DNA of 64,000 nt from positions 868,001 to 932,000 of the forward strand of contig JANVFP010000006.1 of NCBI GenBank assembly GCA_027919835.1, given 5' to 3'. The translations under genes were made by a program, and so were the position numbers. The stretch comes from Lentinula raphanica (Eukaryota; Basidiomycota; Agaricomycetes; Agaricales; Omphalotaceae). Numbering within the stretch: position 1 is the first letter of the stretch; every line of letters begins with the position of its first letter. Under the pieces are notes generated by a model. It searched no databases. It was given only the letters and a program-made list of their open reading frames with translations, and was not told the DNA's origin. Shown here in pieces: positions 24,156 through 34,782 of this stretch.

Positions 24156-24168
24156 GAACCTTCTCGAA
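24156..24168. promoter_or_regulatory. Heat-shock element (proximal), HSP90 promoter
   Basis: The sequence GAAccTTCtcGAA is a perfect three-unit alternating GAA/TTC array with 2-bp spacers, the binding site of trimeric heat shock factor 1. It lies about 147 bp upstream of the HSP90 ATG. A TATA-like AATATAAAA (minus strand, near 24141-24149) lies between it and the gene. Confidence 0.8.
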
Positions 24169-24223
24169 AAAACAGCACTAACCCTAGAACCCGTTTGCTA
24201 ATTACCAAATTTAGAAACTAAAA

Positions 24224-24236
24224 GAACATTCGCGAA
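24224..24236. promoter_or_regulatory. Heat-shock element (distal), HSP90 promoter
   Basis: A second perfect three-unit array, GAAcaTTCgcGAA, lies 55 bp further upstream of the proximal element, in the same GAA-TTC-GAA orientation. Two intact arrays in a 340-bp intergenic region support strong HSF-driven HSP90 induction. Confidence 0.75.
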
Positions 24237-24350
24237 CTCTACCGAATTGAGCAGAACAAATGTATATGGAACTCCAGAGGAAAGTCGACCAAGGACATTA
24301 TTGAATGTTATACAGCGTTATACATCATGAATGTAGTTAGATCAACTCTG

Positions 24351-27234
24351 TCACAGAAATGGGGAACTGATTGGACTCTGTTCAGGATCTGAAATCAAGC
24401 CTTTTCGTCCGCTAACTTGCGCACGTAGCTGTTCTACCATTATCTCAAGCTCTTCAACTTCTTCTAACAGCTCTGTGTTCTTGTCTTGAAGCTGTTGATT
24501 CGACTTAGTCAGCGTTGCCTTTTCAGCTATGACTGAGGCCAAGGCCATAGCAGGGTACTGCGACGCGGGATGAGTTGCCGCTTGTTCTTGCTCTCGACGA
24601 GTTTCCAAACTCTGTATCTGACGTCGGTGTTGCCTGAGTAGCCCCTGTCAATGAGTTTGCATCTGCACATGTAGTGGCTGAGACAGACCTCGCTTGTTCT
24701 TCCATCTGCACCTGGGTTTTCTCCAGGCTTTCAAGACGCAGTTCCATTTGCTTCCATTGGTTTTTCATCAGCTCGATATCTTCACCACGACGCTTGAATT
24801 TATCGAAATCAGCATCCCTGTAAAGGTGATCATTGACCCAGTTGTACCTCAAGCCACAGAAAACCTACCATAAACGCTGCATCTTGCGAGACTGCTCGAT
24901 CTGGGCTTCATAGTCGTGCAGGCGGTCAATCTTGTGTTGGTGCTCTTTGATGGATGTTTGAAGCCTGAATAACTCCGCATTGCCTTCAGCCAGAAGTTTG
25001 CTCTGTGCTTGAAATTGCGACTAGGAAAGATACTCTGAGAACAGACTCAATTTATATGGGCATATTCAGAGTACCTCGATTTCCTTCTGAGTTGTACGAA
25101 GGGTAGCGGCCTCTGTTATCCAAGATTTCTTTTCCTCTCTGTATTCCCGCAGTTTACCTTGCAGTTCTGAGCTCCAATCTGCGTGTTTTTGCCGAGCAGA
25201 AGAAGCAAGCTCCTTATGTTCCCGGAGTTCCTTTTCCAGACGAACCACCTGAGTTCGATAATTCCTAAGCTTGTTATACTAGGAGCCGTGAGCATTATGA
25301 AATTTACAGAACGAATACATACCAATCCCTGTCTTTCTACCTCTGCATTCCGCGACATGACGCGATCCTGGAACAGTCGACCGATGTGTTTCACGTTTTC
25401 TCTTGACAGCCAGAGTTCAAAGTTGAGCTCATTTCGGAGGGTGAGCACCTCTCTTTGGAGACTAGAGATAGCTTGTGTAACAGGAGAGCTTGACGAAGCG
25501 AATTCTCTCTCTGAGACAGATACCGAGTCATCGAGATTCTGTGAGGGTTTTTGGAGCATCGTCGAAGGATCAGCAGATGAAAGTATTGCTGGAGGCCAAG
25601 GGCGCGTGATAAGTTCTGCTTTGATATCTATAGCAGATTTCAAAAGCACAGATGTCGCAACCATGCTTTGAAGTGATAAGCATGGGTCGCTTGGACGATC
25701 CCTAGCTTCATCTGTTACCGCTTTTGGTTCTGTTTCGCTGCAAGACGATGCGGGTTCTGAGCTAGGCTTTTCACGATAGCGTTCGCGATAGGCAAGCGAT
25801 GTGTATCTCACGTCAAGCGACATGGCTTCGCTAGAAATACGAGCAACATCATAATCTCTCCAGAAGTCCGGTTTGGAGAGCTCATCCTGCGCATCTTGCC
25901 AAATTATGAGAGGGTGACAGATATGCCCACGTATAAGAAGCTGGAAACCTTGAAGCATGAATTGAGATTGAAATACCAGATACCACAGGCAAATACCTCG
26001 CTTTTGGTCCTGATCTCGCCTACATCCAATACGCCCGCCCAATCACCGACATATGGACAATCCATGTCACTTGCGACGAGGTAGTCTGAGGGACCACGAA
26101 TGAACCTGAGTAAGTTGCACGGGAACAGATAATACAGGTAAGTGAACAGTCTCCGAGGTGAGGGGGCAATCGAAGAATTCCCAAACATGAGCTCTAGTTG
26201 TTGCCAGTCTATCTCGGGACGGAGAGTGGGCATTTTTGGTGGTTCTTCGTCTACGATTTCGATTTCGTCCCCACCCTGACCAGGGAGCCACAATCTTTCT
26301 TTCCAGCAAAGTACACGGACAAAGACCGTAAAAAACTGGGGTAATAGAAATTTGAGTTCAGCAGATGCGTATACTGCAAGCATGGGCAGTAGTTTCACGA
26401 TAATATTCAACCCCACGGTGCAAGAGGTTGAAGAGTTGTCATATAGCAAGGCAGAAAGTAGAGTTGACATGAGACGATGGGAGGCAAGATGAGCAGCAGT
26501 CGGCTCAAATGTGGGATAGGATGTATACAGGTCCATGAAGATCAAAAGTTGAAGTCGTGAGGAGGGAACGTTGAAGTGTTCGTGTATGTCAGTCATAAGA
26601 TCCTGCAACGTCCTTTGAATCAGCAATGCCATGAGGATTCAGAGCACGGCTCGCTCACATTAGGGCGAATTGCTCCAAATCGAAGTAGAATGTTTTCCAA
26701 GTTCGATTTCCAACACGATTTCTTTTCCCGCTGTGCGTTATCGAGTTCAGCCCATTCCAAAACGTCCGCTTCAGAACCTTCGTTTAAAGCGTCGAGAAGG
26801 TAGAGGTCGAAGAGCCTGGTCCTAAAGTTTTGAATTTTTTCCTGATATCGTTCATCATCCGAATGTAGAGCGGCGAGGATCAGCTCTTTGGCATGATTGA
26901 CCGCGGGAGTCGCTAATTTTGGTTCTCGTAAGGCTGGCCGCAGACATAGATCGAACCAAAATGTGATAATCGTGAGAGGTGTGAGGATTGCCTTGAGATG
27001 AAAGAGGACTGCAAGCAAAATTTGGGTATGGTACAATGAGGAATGATCCACAACTTCGTCGTGTAATGTCTGCAGTTCCTGTTCCAATTGAGCAGAGAGA
27101 ACTTCAGGATCAACTGAGGAAAAATTGGACACTATGTCATCTGCTAGCGAGAGCAGTTCCGCGAGCGATATAGCGTCTGGAGCGTCCGTGAAGATGAAGC
27201 GAAGTTGGCGTGCGAGATCATAAAGGCTTGTCAT
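24351..27234 (-). CDS. TSC1: Tuberous sclerosis 1 / hamartin homologue (TSC1)
   Basis: The N terminus (MTSLYDLARQLRFIFTDAPD, about residues 1-20) and the helical-repeat region (ILTPLTIITFWFDLCLRPAL, then RLQLLIFMDLYTSYPTFEPT, then ALLYDNSSTSCTVGLNIIVK) match the hamartin core domain, which binds TSC2 and restrains Rheb and TORC1. The C-terminal third is long coiled coil (ELREHKELASSARQKHADWS, TEKATLTKSNQQLQDKNTEL), also typical. About 800 residues over many short exons, with the stop at 24351-24353. The upstream in-frame ATG at 27282 is possible, but the family starts close to 27234. The gene shares a roughly 300-bp divergent region with NAC alpha and runs head-to-tail into HSP90. Confidence 0.85.
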
Positions 27235-27530
27235 TGAGATAGTAGTATTTAGCATGAGGTAAATCATAAAGCGTTCATACAATTGAGCACGCCTATTATC
27301 GCCGATCGGCTTTCGGGATTAAACTCCGAAGCATCCTACAGACTCAGTACTGTCACCGACCCGCGACGTCTCCAACAGCTTCAAAGAGCCAAGTCTCCTC
27401 AGAATCGATTCCAGTGAGTTTGGTTCATGATGAACTCTTGTTGTTGAGTCGCAGATGGAGTTTGGAGGATGATTGGACCGTTGAAAAGGCTGGATTGGAC
27501 TAGGAAAAAACTGATTCCGTTTCAACAGAA

Positions 27531-28344
<814 letters not shown>

Positions 28345-28828
28345 TTTATGTTCCTCACTGTAATTGGCTATCAACGTTTGCGATTCAAAATCACAGCTGT
28401 TCTTCGAAGGGAAACATGCCCAAATTGAATGAGTATAAGAGCCTCATGATAATCCTAGCTCTAGCTAAATCTAATATGGCATTGCGTGATTGAGGGTGGC
28501 CTGGGTCAAGCTGTTTTTTTCGAATCGTCACCATGGGCTACAAGTGCTTCGAAGCAATCTTGTGTATCAATGAAATCACTACAGTTGGCAAAAGACCGCC
28601 ATCTCAAAAATGTTAGATGGCTTCTAGTCTGAGGGTGAGCCGGAATTTTTATCCAACTTGTCTGACACAGATACTGAATCACTCTTTGGTCAAGGCTGTA
28701 GCTGACAAGGAGGAACGACGTCAGCTCCCGACATCCATGGTCCAACAAAAACTGAACTCTTCCGAGAAGAATCCGGCTCGAATTATATCAACACGCGTTC
28801 TCGCTCGAATCTTCAATTATCTGAACCA
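28345..28828. promoter_or_regulatory. Intergenic region upstream of SDR copy 1
   Basis: About 480 bp separate NAC alpha from the first SDR gene. No convincing coding frame is seen. The last 70 bp hold the shared CCG-spaced motif and a TATATC element described separately. Confidence 0.5.
28762..28775 (+). promoter_or_regulatory. Shared SDR-cluster motif, copy 1
   Basis: CCGAGAAGAATCCG lies 67 bp before the ATG at 28829 and 5-10 bp before a TTATATC TATA-like element. The pattern CCGAGAAGNNNCCG recurs upstream of all three SDR copies. Read on the other strand it is CGG-N8-CGG, the direct-repeat arrangement used by many fungal Zn2Cys6 regulators. Confidence 0.55.
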
Positions 28829-29815
28829 ATGTCGACCTATATCCAAGACAAACTCACCAAAGGCGAGAAACTCACATTCTTCATCACTGGCGCATCAGGC
28901 TACATCGGCCTCGTGGTCACTGAATTCGCTATTGCCCAAGGTCATTCTGTCCGCGGTCTATCCCGAAGTGAGGCTGGCGCAGAAAAGCTCAGAGCTCTTG
29001 GAGCAACCCCTATTCTTGGCACCATCACTGCGCATGATATCCTGGCTCGCGAGAGCGCCGCCGCAGACGCCATCATACATCTTGCTTGGAACCACGACTG
29101 GTCTGCCGACTTTAACAAGACCGTCGACGGCGACATTGCGGCTGTCAACGCTATCTGCGCTTCCATCAAGGACACTGGGAAACCGCTCGTGATTGCTTCT
29201 GGTGGTGCTGGGGCCCAGCCAAACTCGGACGGTTCGGAGACTGATGAGACCACGCCACTACGTCCAAACTTCTTTGCAGCGAAACGAATGCAGAGCGAGG
29301 TCAACGCGACTGCGAAAGAGGGTGTATATGGAATGTCCATTCGTCTTTCGCCCTATGTCTACGGTCGCGGAGGGAAGGGATTCCTTCTCATGCAGATAGC
29401 TAAGGCTGTCGAACTCAACGAGTCTCTTTACATCAACGACGGCAGTTACCATACTTCACCTCTGCACGTTGAAGACGCTGCACGGCTATTCATCTCGGCG
29501 GTTCTCAAAGGCATGGCTGGGGAAGCATACAATGGCGTAGGACAGACGGATGTCACCTTGAAGGATATGGCCGAAGCTATCGGGAAGCTTGTCGGCGTTC
29601 CTGTACGATCCGTCACCTTTGATGAGGCAGCCGAGAAATGGACTCCATTCCTAGCGGCCTTCAATTACTTGGATGTTCGAGGCTCGAACAAGAAAGCTAG
29701 GGAGATGTTGGACTGGAAGCCTGAAGGGACCCGTTACATTACCGATATCACCTCGGGCTCCTACGTTCCCGTTGCAGCCCAATTGAAGAAACAGAAATCA
29801 AATGCACAGAAGTAG
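28829..29815 (+). CDS. Atypical short-chain dehydrogenase/epimerase, copy 1
   Basis: An intronless 328-residue NAD(P)-binding protein. The Rossmann glycine motif TGASGYIG is at about residues 21-28, an NxxW-type strand (IIHLAWNHDW) at about 90, RLSPYVYGRGGKGF at about 170, and LHVEDAARLF followed by AEAIGKLVGVPVRSV in the C-terminal half, ending with WKPEGTRYITDI. The order matches the extended or atypical SDR a7-like subgroup. The classical YxxxK pair is not present: the corresponding segment is NFFAAKR, with Phe in place of Tyr, so the chemistry cannot be assigned. It is the first of three tandem copies. It lacks introns while most neighbours have many. Confidence 0.85.
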   Translation: MSTYIQDKLTKGEKLTFFITGASGYIGLVVTEFAIAQGHSVRGLSRSEAGAEKLRALGATPILGTITAHDILARESAAADAIIHLAWNHDWSADFNKTVDGDIAAVNAICASIKDTGKPLVIASGGAGAQPNSDGSETDETTPLRPNFFAAKRMQSEVNATAKEGVYGMSIRLSPYVYGRGGKGFLLMQIAKAVELNESLYINDGSYHTSPLHVEDAARLFISAVLKGMAGEAYNGVGQTDVTLKDMAEAIGKLVGVPVRSVTFDEAAEKWTPFLAAFNYLDVRGSNKKAREMLDWKPEGTRYITDITSGSYVPVAAQLKKQKSNAQK

Positions 29816-30085
29816 GCGTACATTGTACGTACGATAATGTAGGAAATAGTGAGAACCCTTTCGCACTTTTTTCTCCTGCTCGCGTATTTGTTCTAGAGAC
29901 CGCCGTCACCCGTGTCATGGCACACAGAGGCAATAGAGTGAGTCACCAGGGTGAGTCAAGGTGAGTCAGAATTTGTATTCATGATCACTATTCCATTCAC
30001 TTGGCCACTCCGAGCTACGGTGCTTGACGAGGACTCGACCAACGCCAACTTCTAACATTGGTAGCTCAACATATCGTAAAATTCT

Positions 30086-30099
30086 CCGAGAAGACTCCG
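30086..30099 (+). promoter_or_regulatory. Shared SDR-cluster motif, copy 2
   Basis: CCGAGAAGACTCCG lies 71 bp before the ATG at 30157, followed closely by TATATATGG. Same spacing and neighbouring TATA element as in copies 1 and 3, although the rest of the upstream sequence differs. Confidence 0.55.
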
Positions 30100-30156
30100 T
30101 TTCGGTATATATGGATGCACATCTTCACACCTCAATCTTCAGTCTCTCGAATCATC

Positions 30157-31152
30157 ATGTCGACTTACATCCAAAACAAACTTGCTAAAGGCGAAAAACT
30201 CACATTCTTCATCACTGGCGCATCAGGCTACATCGGTCTCGTGGTCACTGAATTCGCTATTGCCCAAGGTCATTCTGTCTGCGGTCTATCCCGAAGTGAG
30301 GCTGGCGCAGAAAAGCTTAGAGCTCTTGGAGCAACTCCTGTCCTTGGCAACATCACTGCCCATGATGTTCTGGCTCGCGAGAGTGCTGCTGCCGACGCCA
30401 TCATACATCTTGCTTGGAACCACGACTGGTCTGCCGACTATAACAAGACCGTCAACGACGACCTTGCGGCTGTCAACGCCATCTGCGCTTCCATTAAGGA
30501 CACTGGGAAACCGCTCGTGATCGCTTCTGGTTGTGCTGGGGCTCAGCCAAATGCGGACGGTTCGGAGACTGACGAGACAACGCCACTACGTCCGAACTTC
30601 TTTGCAGCGAGGCGTTTCCTGGAGAACGAAGTCAATGCGACTGCGAAAAAGGGTGTATATGGAATGTCCGTTCGTCTTTCGTCGTATGTTTACGGACGCG
30701 GAGGAGTTCGCAATGGCTTCCTCTTCATGCACATAGCTGAGGCTGTTAAGCTGAACGAGTCCCTTTACATTAACGACGGCAGTTACCATGTTTCCCCTCT
30801 GCACGTTGAAGATGCCGCACGTTTGTTCCTCCAGGCAGTGCTCAAAGGCAAGGCAGGTGAAGCATACAATGGTGCAGCGCAGACAGATGTCACCTTGAAG
30901 GATATGGCTGAAGCTATCGGGAAGCTTGTTGGCGTTCCCGTACGATCTGTCTCTTTCGAGGAAGCAGCTGAGAAATGGTCTCCCTTTCTGGCTACCGTCA
31001 ACTACCTCGACGTCCGAAGCTCGAACAAAAAAGCTAGGGAGATGTTAGATTGGAAGCCTGAAGGGATTGACTACATCACTGATATCTCCTCAGGCTCTTA
31101 TGTTCCCATTGCGGCTCAAATGAAGGAACAAAAATCAGATGTACAGAAATAG
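30157..31152 (+). CDS. Atypical short-chain dehydrogenase/epimerase, copy 2
   Basis: Intronless, 331 residues, starting MSTYIQNKLAKGEKLTFFIT. It is a close duplicate of the upstream gene. Most codons agree over the full length, and the TGASGYIG motif, the IIHLAWNHDW strand and the terminal WKPEGIDYITDI are conserved. Differences include a three-residue change around RGGVRNGF, a Gly-to-Cys change in ASGCAGA, and FFAARRFLENE in place of FFAAKRMQSE, so even the lysine of the catalytic pair is gone. Both copies therefore look like non-classical SDRs or have shifted activity. The frame is open further upstream, but the start is set by homology with copy 1 and by the TATA element at 30102-30110. 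Confidence 0.85.
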   Translation: MSTYIQNKLAKGEKLTFFITGASGYIGLVVTEFAIAQGHSVCGLSRSEAGAEKLRALGATPVLGNITAHDVLARESAAADAIIHLAWNHDWSADYNKTVNDDLAAVNAICASIKDTGKPLVIASGCAGAQPNADGSETDETTPLRPNFFAARRFLENEVNATAKKGVYGMSVRLSSYVYGRGGVRNGFLFMHIAEAVKLNESLYINDGSYHVSPLHVEDAARLFLQAVLKGKAGEAYNGAAQTDVTLKDMAEAIGKLVGVPVRSVSFEEAAEKWSPFLATVNYLDVRSSNKKAREMLDWKPEGIDYITDISSGSYVPIAAQMKEQKSDVQK

Positions 31153-31420
31153 GGGCAGCATAATACAACAATGTGGGAAGTACTAGGGACCCGTATCTTA
31201 TGGGATTTTGTTGTTACAACTTGATCTGCTCATTCGATACGATATCAATTCGACTGAGGCTTGAGCCAATAAAATCCCAGCAACATCGATCCATCACTGA
31301 CATTACTTACTGCTACACGTTCATTACTATCTCAGGGTGAGGAACTGGAGGCCACACAATGATATTCACGCAGTGAGATTATCCTTGCATGAACTTCTTT
31401 GAACTGCTACCGTGAAGCTT

Positions 31421-31480
31421 AGGTAGTGTGGAACAGTAGAATGCACAGGTAGTGTGGAACAGTAGAATGCACAGGTAGTG
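31421..31480. repeat. 26-bp tandem repeat, 2.3 copies
   Basis: The unit AGGTAGTGTGGAACAGTAGA followed by ATGCAC occurs at 31421-31446 and again, identical, at 31447-31472. A partial third copy (AGGTAGTG) follows. It lies in the spacer between SDR copies 2 and 3. Perfect identity suggests recent origin by slippage. Confidence 0.9.
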
Positions 31481-31956
31481 AAACAGCATAGCAAGTCATT
31501 GGGAAAAAGGCCGTAAGGCCTTTGGGTCCCAGTACGGAAAAGTATCCACGGTCAGCTGCGATTGGGTGGGAGGGCCCCAAATGCAGTCTGACCATTGAAC
31601 CGCACTCGGACTGCATGTTCTTAGCATATGCAAGGATAAATATTCTATTTAGGCATAAGCAGATGCAATAAATGGGTGGGTGGGTGTGGAAATTAAAGAA
31701 GGCTGAGTTGATGTAGAGGCTTCAATGTGAGGCTTTTGCACCACCCAGACATGCATGATGGTGGTGTGAAGCAAGCGCGGCAAGCATCACGTTCCGCGTT
31801 CGAAGACTCAAGTTTGCCGGCGCTCATTCTGAGCTGGTCAAACTGCCAGTAAGCTAGCCTTGCTCTCAGCGACCTCTCAAGATCTCGGGGCGGCCAGTCT
31901 CGTATCACTCATTGCCAACTTCATCCTCAGCTAAAATGAGAGATACCTGAACTCGC

Positions 31957-31970
31957 CCGAGAAGTTACCG
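31957..31970 (+). promoter_or_regulatory. Shared SDR-cluster motif, copy 3
   Basis: CCGAGAAGTTACCG lies 88 bp before the ATG of the decayed third copy and 6 bp before a canonical TATAAAATC. The motif has survived although the coding sequence behind it is broken. Confidence 0.55.
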
Positions 31971-32044
31971 ACTCGAGGTATAAAATCAAACAGTTTTCTC
32001 ATTTCTCTACAGTTGAAACTCGCCTTTCGTTCTACTGTTCTAAT

Positions 32045-33005
32045 ATGTCGAAATCCGTCCAAGATAAACTCACCAGAGGCGCGAAGCTCAACTTCTTTCT
32101 CACAGGCGCATCGGGCTACATTGGCTTGGTGGTCACCGAGTTCGCCATTGCGCAGGACTTCTCAGTTCGCGGCCTATCCCGCACCGAGGCCAGCGACGAG
32201 AAACTCAGAGCCTTGGGTGCAACCCCTGTTCGGGTGACCTGACCACGCACGACGTTCTAGCACAGGAGAGCGCCGTAGCAGACGCTGTTATTCATCTTGC
32301 TTGGAACCTCGATTGGTCTGTTGACTACGACAAATTCATCGAGGCTGAAGTGGCGGCCGTCAACGCCATCTGCGCTGCCATCAAGGGCACAGGGAAGCCA
32401 TTGGTCGTCGCGTCTGAATGCCCGGGACGGCTCTGACACTGACGAAAACTCGGCCCTGCGAGTGGGAGGCCACCCCGTCATAGCCAAGCGATTGAGAAAC
32501 GAAAAGAACACGACCGAAAAAGAAGGTGTCCATGGGGTCGCCATTCGTCTGGCCGCCCCGTATGTCTACGGTCGCGGATGGAAGGGATTCCTCATGATGT
32601 ATATAGCTCAGGCTGTCAAGTTAAACGAGTCCTAGTAAGTACATCAACGACGGCAGTTTTCGTACTTCAGTGGTACACGTCGAGAACGCTGCACGACTTT
32701 TCTTTGCTGGTGTATTCAACTTGGCAGAGCAGGAGGGGCATACAACGCTGTCGGGGAGTCCATCTCGTTCAAGGCCACAGCTGTGGCTATAAGAAAGCTT
32801 GTGGGAGTTCCTGTTCGATCCGTGACGCCAGAGGAAGCAGGAGAAAAGTGGACTCCGTTTTTGAACTTGATCAACAGCGATGCCCGTTGCTCGAATAGAA
32901 AGGCGATGGAAATGTTGGGCTGGAAGCCTATGGGGGTCGACCTATATCACTGACATCGTTTTCGGTTCTTATGTTGCTGTTGCGGCCAGACTAGAAATTC
33001 AGTAG
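32045..33005 (+). pseudogene. Atypical SDR copy 3, decayed
   Basis: The start MSKSVQDKLTRGAKLNFFLT and the TGASGYIG motif are intact, but the frame breaks several times relative to copies 1 and 2. A base is lost near 32231, creating an early TGA. A longer deletion lies near 32415-32425 (the SGGAGAQPN segment is missing). An insertion with in-frame TAG lies near 32634-32638, a further slip near 32730, and another near 32940. Homology nevertheless continues to the end (WKPMGVD, ITDIVFGSYVAVAA, stop at 33003-33005). The breaks are spread over the gene and lack splice borders that would restore the frame, although one site resembles a GTAAGT donor. I regard it as a pseudogene and give no repaired version. 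Confidence 0.85.
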
Positions 33006-33088
33006 TACATTGCACTGTAACCACTGTTCTCTGATGAGTTAGATGAGCTTTGTTAGTAAGTAACCCAACAACGTACAAACAAGTACCG

Positions 33089-34041
33089 TCATGAAGTCCA
33101 ACAACGTAGTTCGACGTAGTAATTAGATCGTTCCCAGCCATCCATCCTGATTTCAATGCCTCTGCGAGAACCTGCATTCTCAGTCTTTTCTCCTACATGC
33201 AGTCCCATTTCTTTTGCAGCCATGGACACGAGTTGTGTCAGCTCTCCCTTAGCAAACATATGGTAATATCGATTGAAAATCTGCGCTTCTGTTCTGCTGT
33301 TGGAAGATAGCACCCAAGGCACGAAGACGTCTCTCCCGGGTTGTTCCTCTTCATCAATCGAAGTATAAGCTGTAGGAATTTCTCTCTTTGATAATTCATC
33401 CTGTTCGATCGCCCACACGTATATCAAAATACGGCCATGTGACGGAGAGACGGCTTGCAAGAGTCTCTGTGTGTCGATGTAAGCCAAGGGCAGAATGGAG
33501 TAGATATGCCGTACCTGAACAGCTTGTTTCCGTCTTTCGTAAGTTGCTAAATGATGGATGGTAGCGATTGAGATTGCATAATCCTACGACCTTTATACAT
33601 CAACAAGACGACGATGGTGACGTGAAAAGCATACGAAAGATCCTTTTCTCCAAGGATGATCCAATACATCCGCCCTTATAACCTCGCGGTAAACCCCTCC
33701 AGCGTTTCTAGCAATTTTCAAGAGATTCGAGCTTCGATCCAAGCCGATCGTCCAAACGCGACTTGGATTTTCATACGGAAGGGGTAAATATTTTCCATTA
33801 CCAGTGCCAGAATCAAGGCCGACCCATCCAGATGGGAGGTTTGACAAGAATGCAGCTATTACAGGCCATGGCTGACAATGCGTCAGTTGAGAGCATGCCT
33901 AGAGAGGATTGCAAGCTGCCTCACTTTATATCGAGTCGAAGAGAAATGAGGAGCTATCTGCTCATAGATCGAATGTACGTGTGTGTCTTCATATTTCAAG
34001 GCATTGTCAGAGATGATAGTAGAGATTACACTTGGAGCCAT
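33089..34041 (-). CDS. TRM9: tRNA wobble-uridine methyltransferase (Trm9/ALKBH8-MT like)
   Basis: A class I SAM-dependent methyltransferase that adds the terminal methyl group of mcm5U/mcm5s2U at tRNA position 34, acting with Trm112. Exons join to give MAPSVISTIISDNALKYEDT, then HVHSIYEQIAPHFSSTRYKP and WPVIAAFL. The SAM motif I is VGLDSGTGNGKYL, then TIGLDRSSNLLKIAR. After an intron comes DYAISIATIHHLATYERRKQ, another intron, then RLLQAVSPSHGRILIYVWAI and the late-domain motif FNRYYHMFAKGELTQLV. The stop is at 33089-33091. The first intron (GTGAGG...CATTGTCAG) splits YK|PWP, exactly where homologues are continuous. Canonical motif I has DVGCG, here DSGTG. About 260 residues. Confidence 0.88.
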
Positions 34042-34088
34042 AGTGAGAAGCTATTGGATGATGGTGGTCACAGAACAAAGGTGTGATC

Positions 34089-34716
34089 TCAGGCGAACCC
34101 CATCTCTTCATCCACCAGATTCCTAAATTTATCGCCAGCGAAAGGCGGGAACTTTGTGAAGGATGAGGGGTCAAATTCTTGTATGGTAGTGGCCAGTGAA
34201 CTGAAAAATAAGAAAATTGTCCTATCGTCATTGAGAAACAGTGCGCTCACGAAATTGTGGAAGACCGCAGATGATTCAGTTTCTCGAGCGCTGCAGCAAG
34301 TTCTTGCTGATGATCGTCGAGTAATGTTGAGTTAGGAACGACGATGAGAGGCTTGTTCATTCGAAGCACGTCAACAATTGTCCCAGATCCTTCAAGATGA
34401 TGATTATTCTATTTTCCATCGTATATCAACATTTTGAACTCGTACCAGCATGGCTGATCACCAGATCTGCTTGTTCGTACTCGGTCTCCAACGCAGGTCT
34501 GAACTTCCAGCACTCTATAAACACGCCCTCTTCCTGAACTTTGAAGGACAATTCGCCATGAGCAAGCAGATAGTCGTACGGGAAACTTGAATAGCCACAT
34601 TGAACGACAAGTTCAGTATAACCTTTGTTGGAGAGACTGTGCAATACGGAAGTGGAAAAGATGGCTTGGATGAGTTCATCGAAACGCGTCGAGCCCACGG
34701 TTATGAAGGCACGCAT
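34089..34716 (-). CDS. ALG13: UDP-GlcNAc transferase subunit ALG13
   Basis: Catalytic subunit of the ALG13/ALG14 enzyme that adds the second GlcNAc to the dolichol-linked oligosaccharide on the cytosolic face of the ER. The start [20 protein letters not shown] matches the family. LVVQCGYSS and the nucleotide-sugar motif [20 protein letters not shown] then [20 protein letters not shown] follow, with introns after HAG and after RSSTI. The short C terminus ends [13 protein letters not shown] with TGA at 34089-34091. About 170 residues, the normal size. An in-frame ATG at 34773 would overlap the opposite promoter and is less likely. Only 66 bp separate its start from that of P5C reductase. Confidence 0.9.
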
Positions 34717-34782
34717 GAGTTCTGAGTCAAACCACAAGTGTGCGACTTTTTCTCTTTCCCTCACATCCTCCATCGATTGACA
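34717..34782. promoter_or_regulatory. Very short divergent promoter, ALG13 / P5C reductase
   Basis: The start codons of two oppositely transcribed genes are 66 bp apart. The segment is T/C-rich on one strand (TTTTTCTCTTTCCCTCACATCC) with no TATA box, so the two 5' UTRs must be very short or overlap the partner's coding region. Confidence 0.5.

Noticed and set aside
32630..32650. GTAAGT-like donor in the third SDR copy suggesting an intron instead of decay
   Set aside because: No acceptor downstream restores homology to the intact copies, which have no intron; other frame breaks remain anyway.
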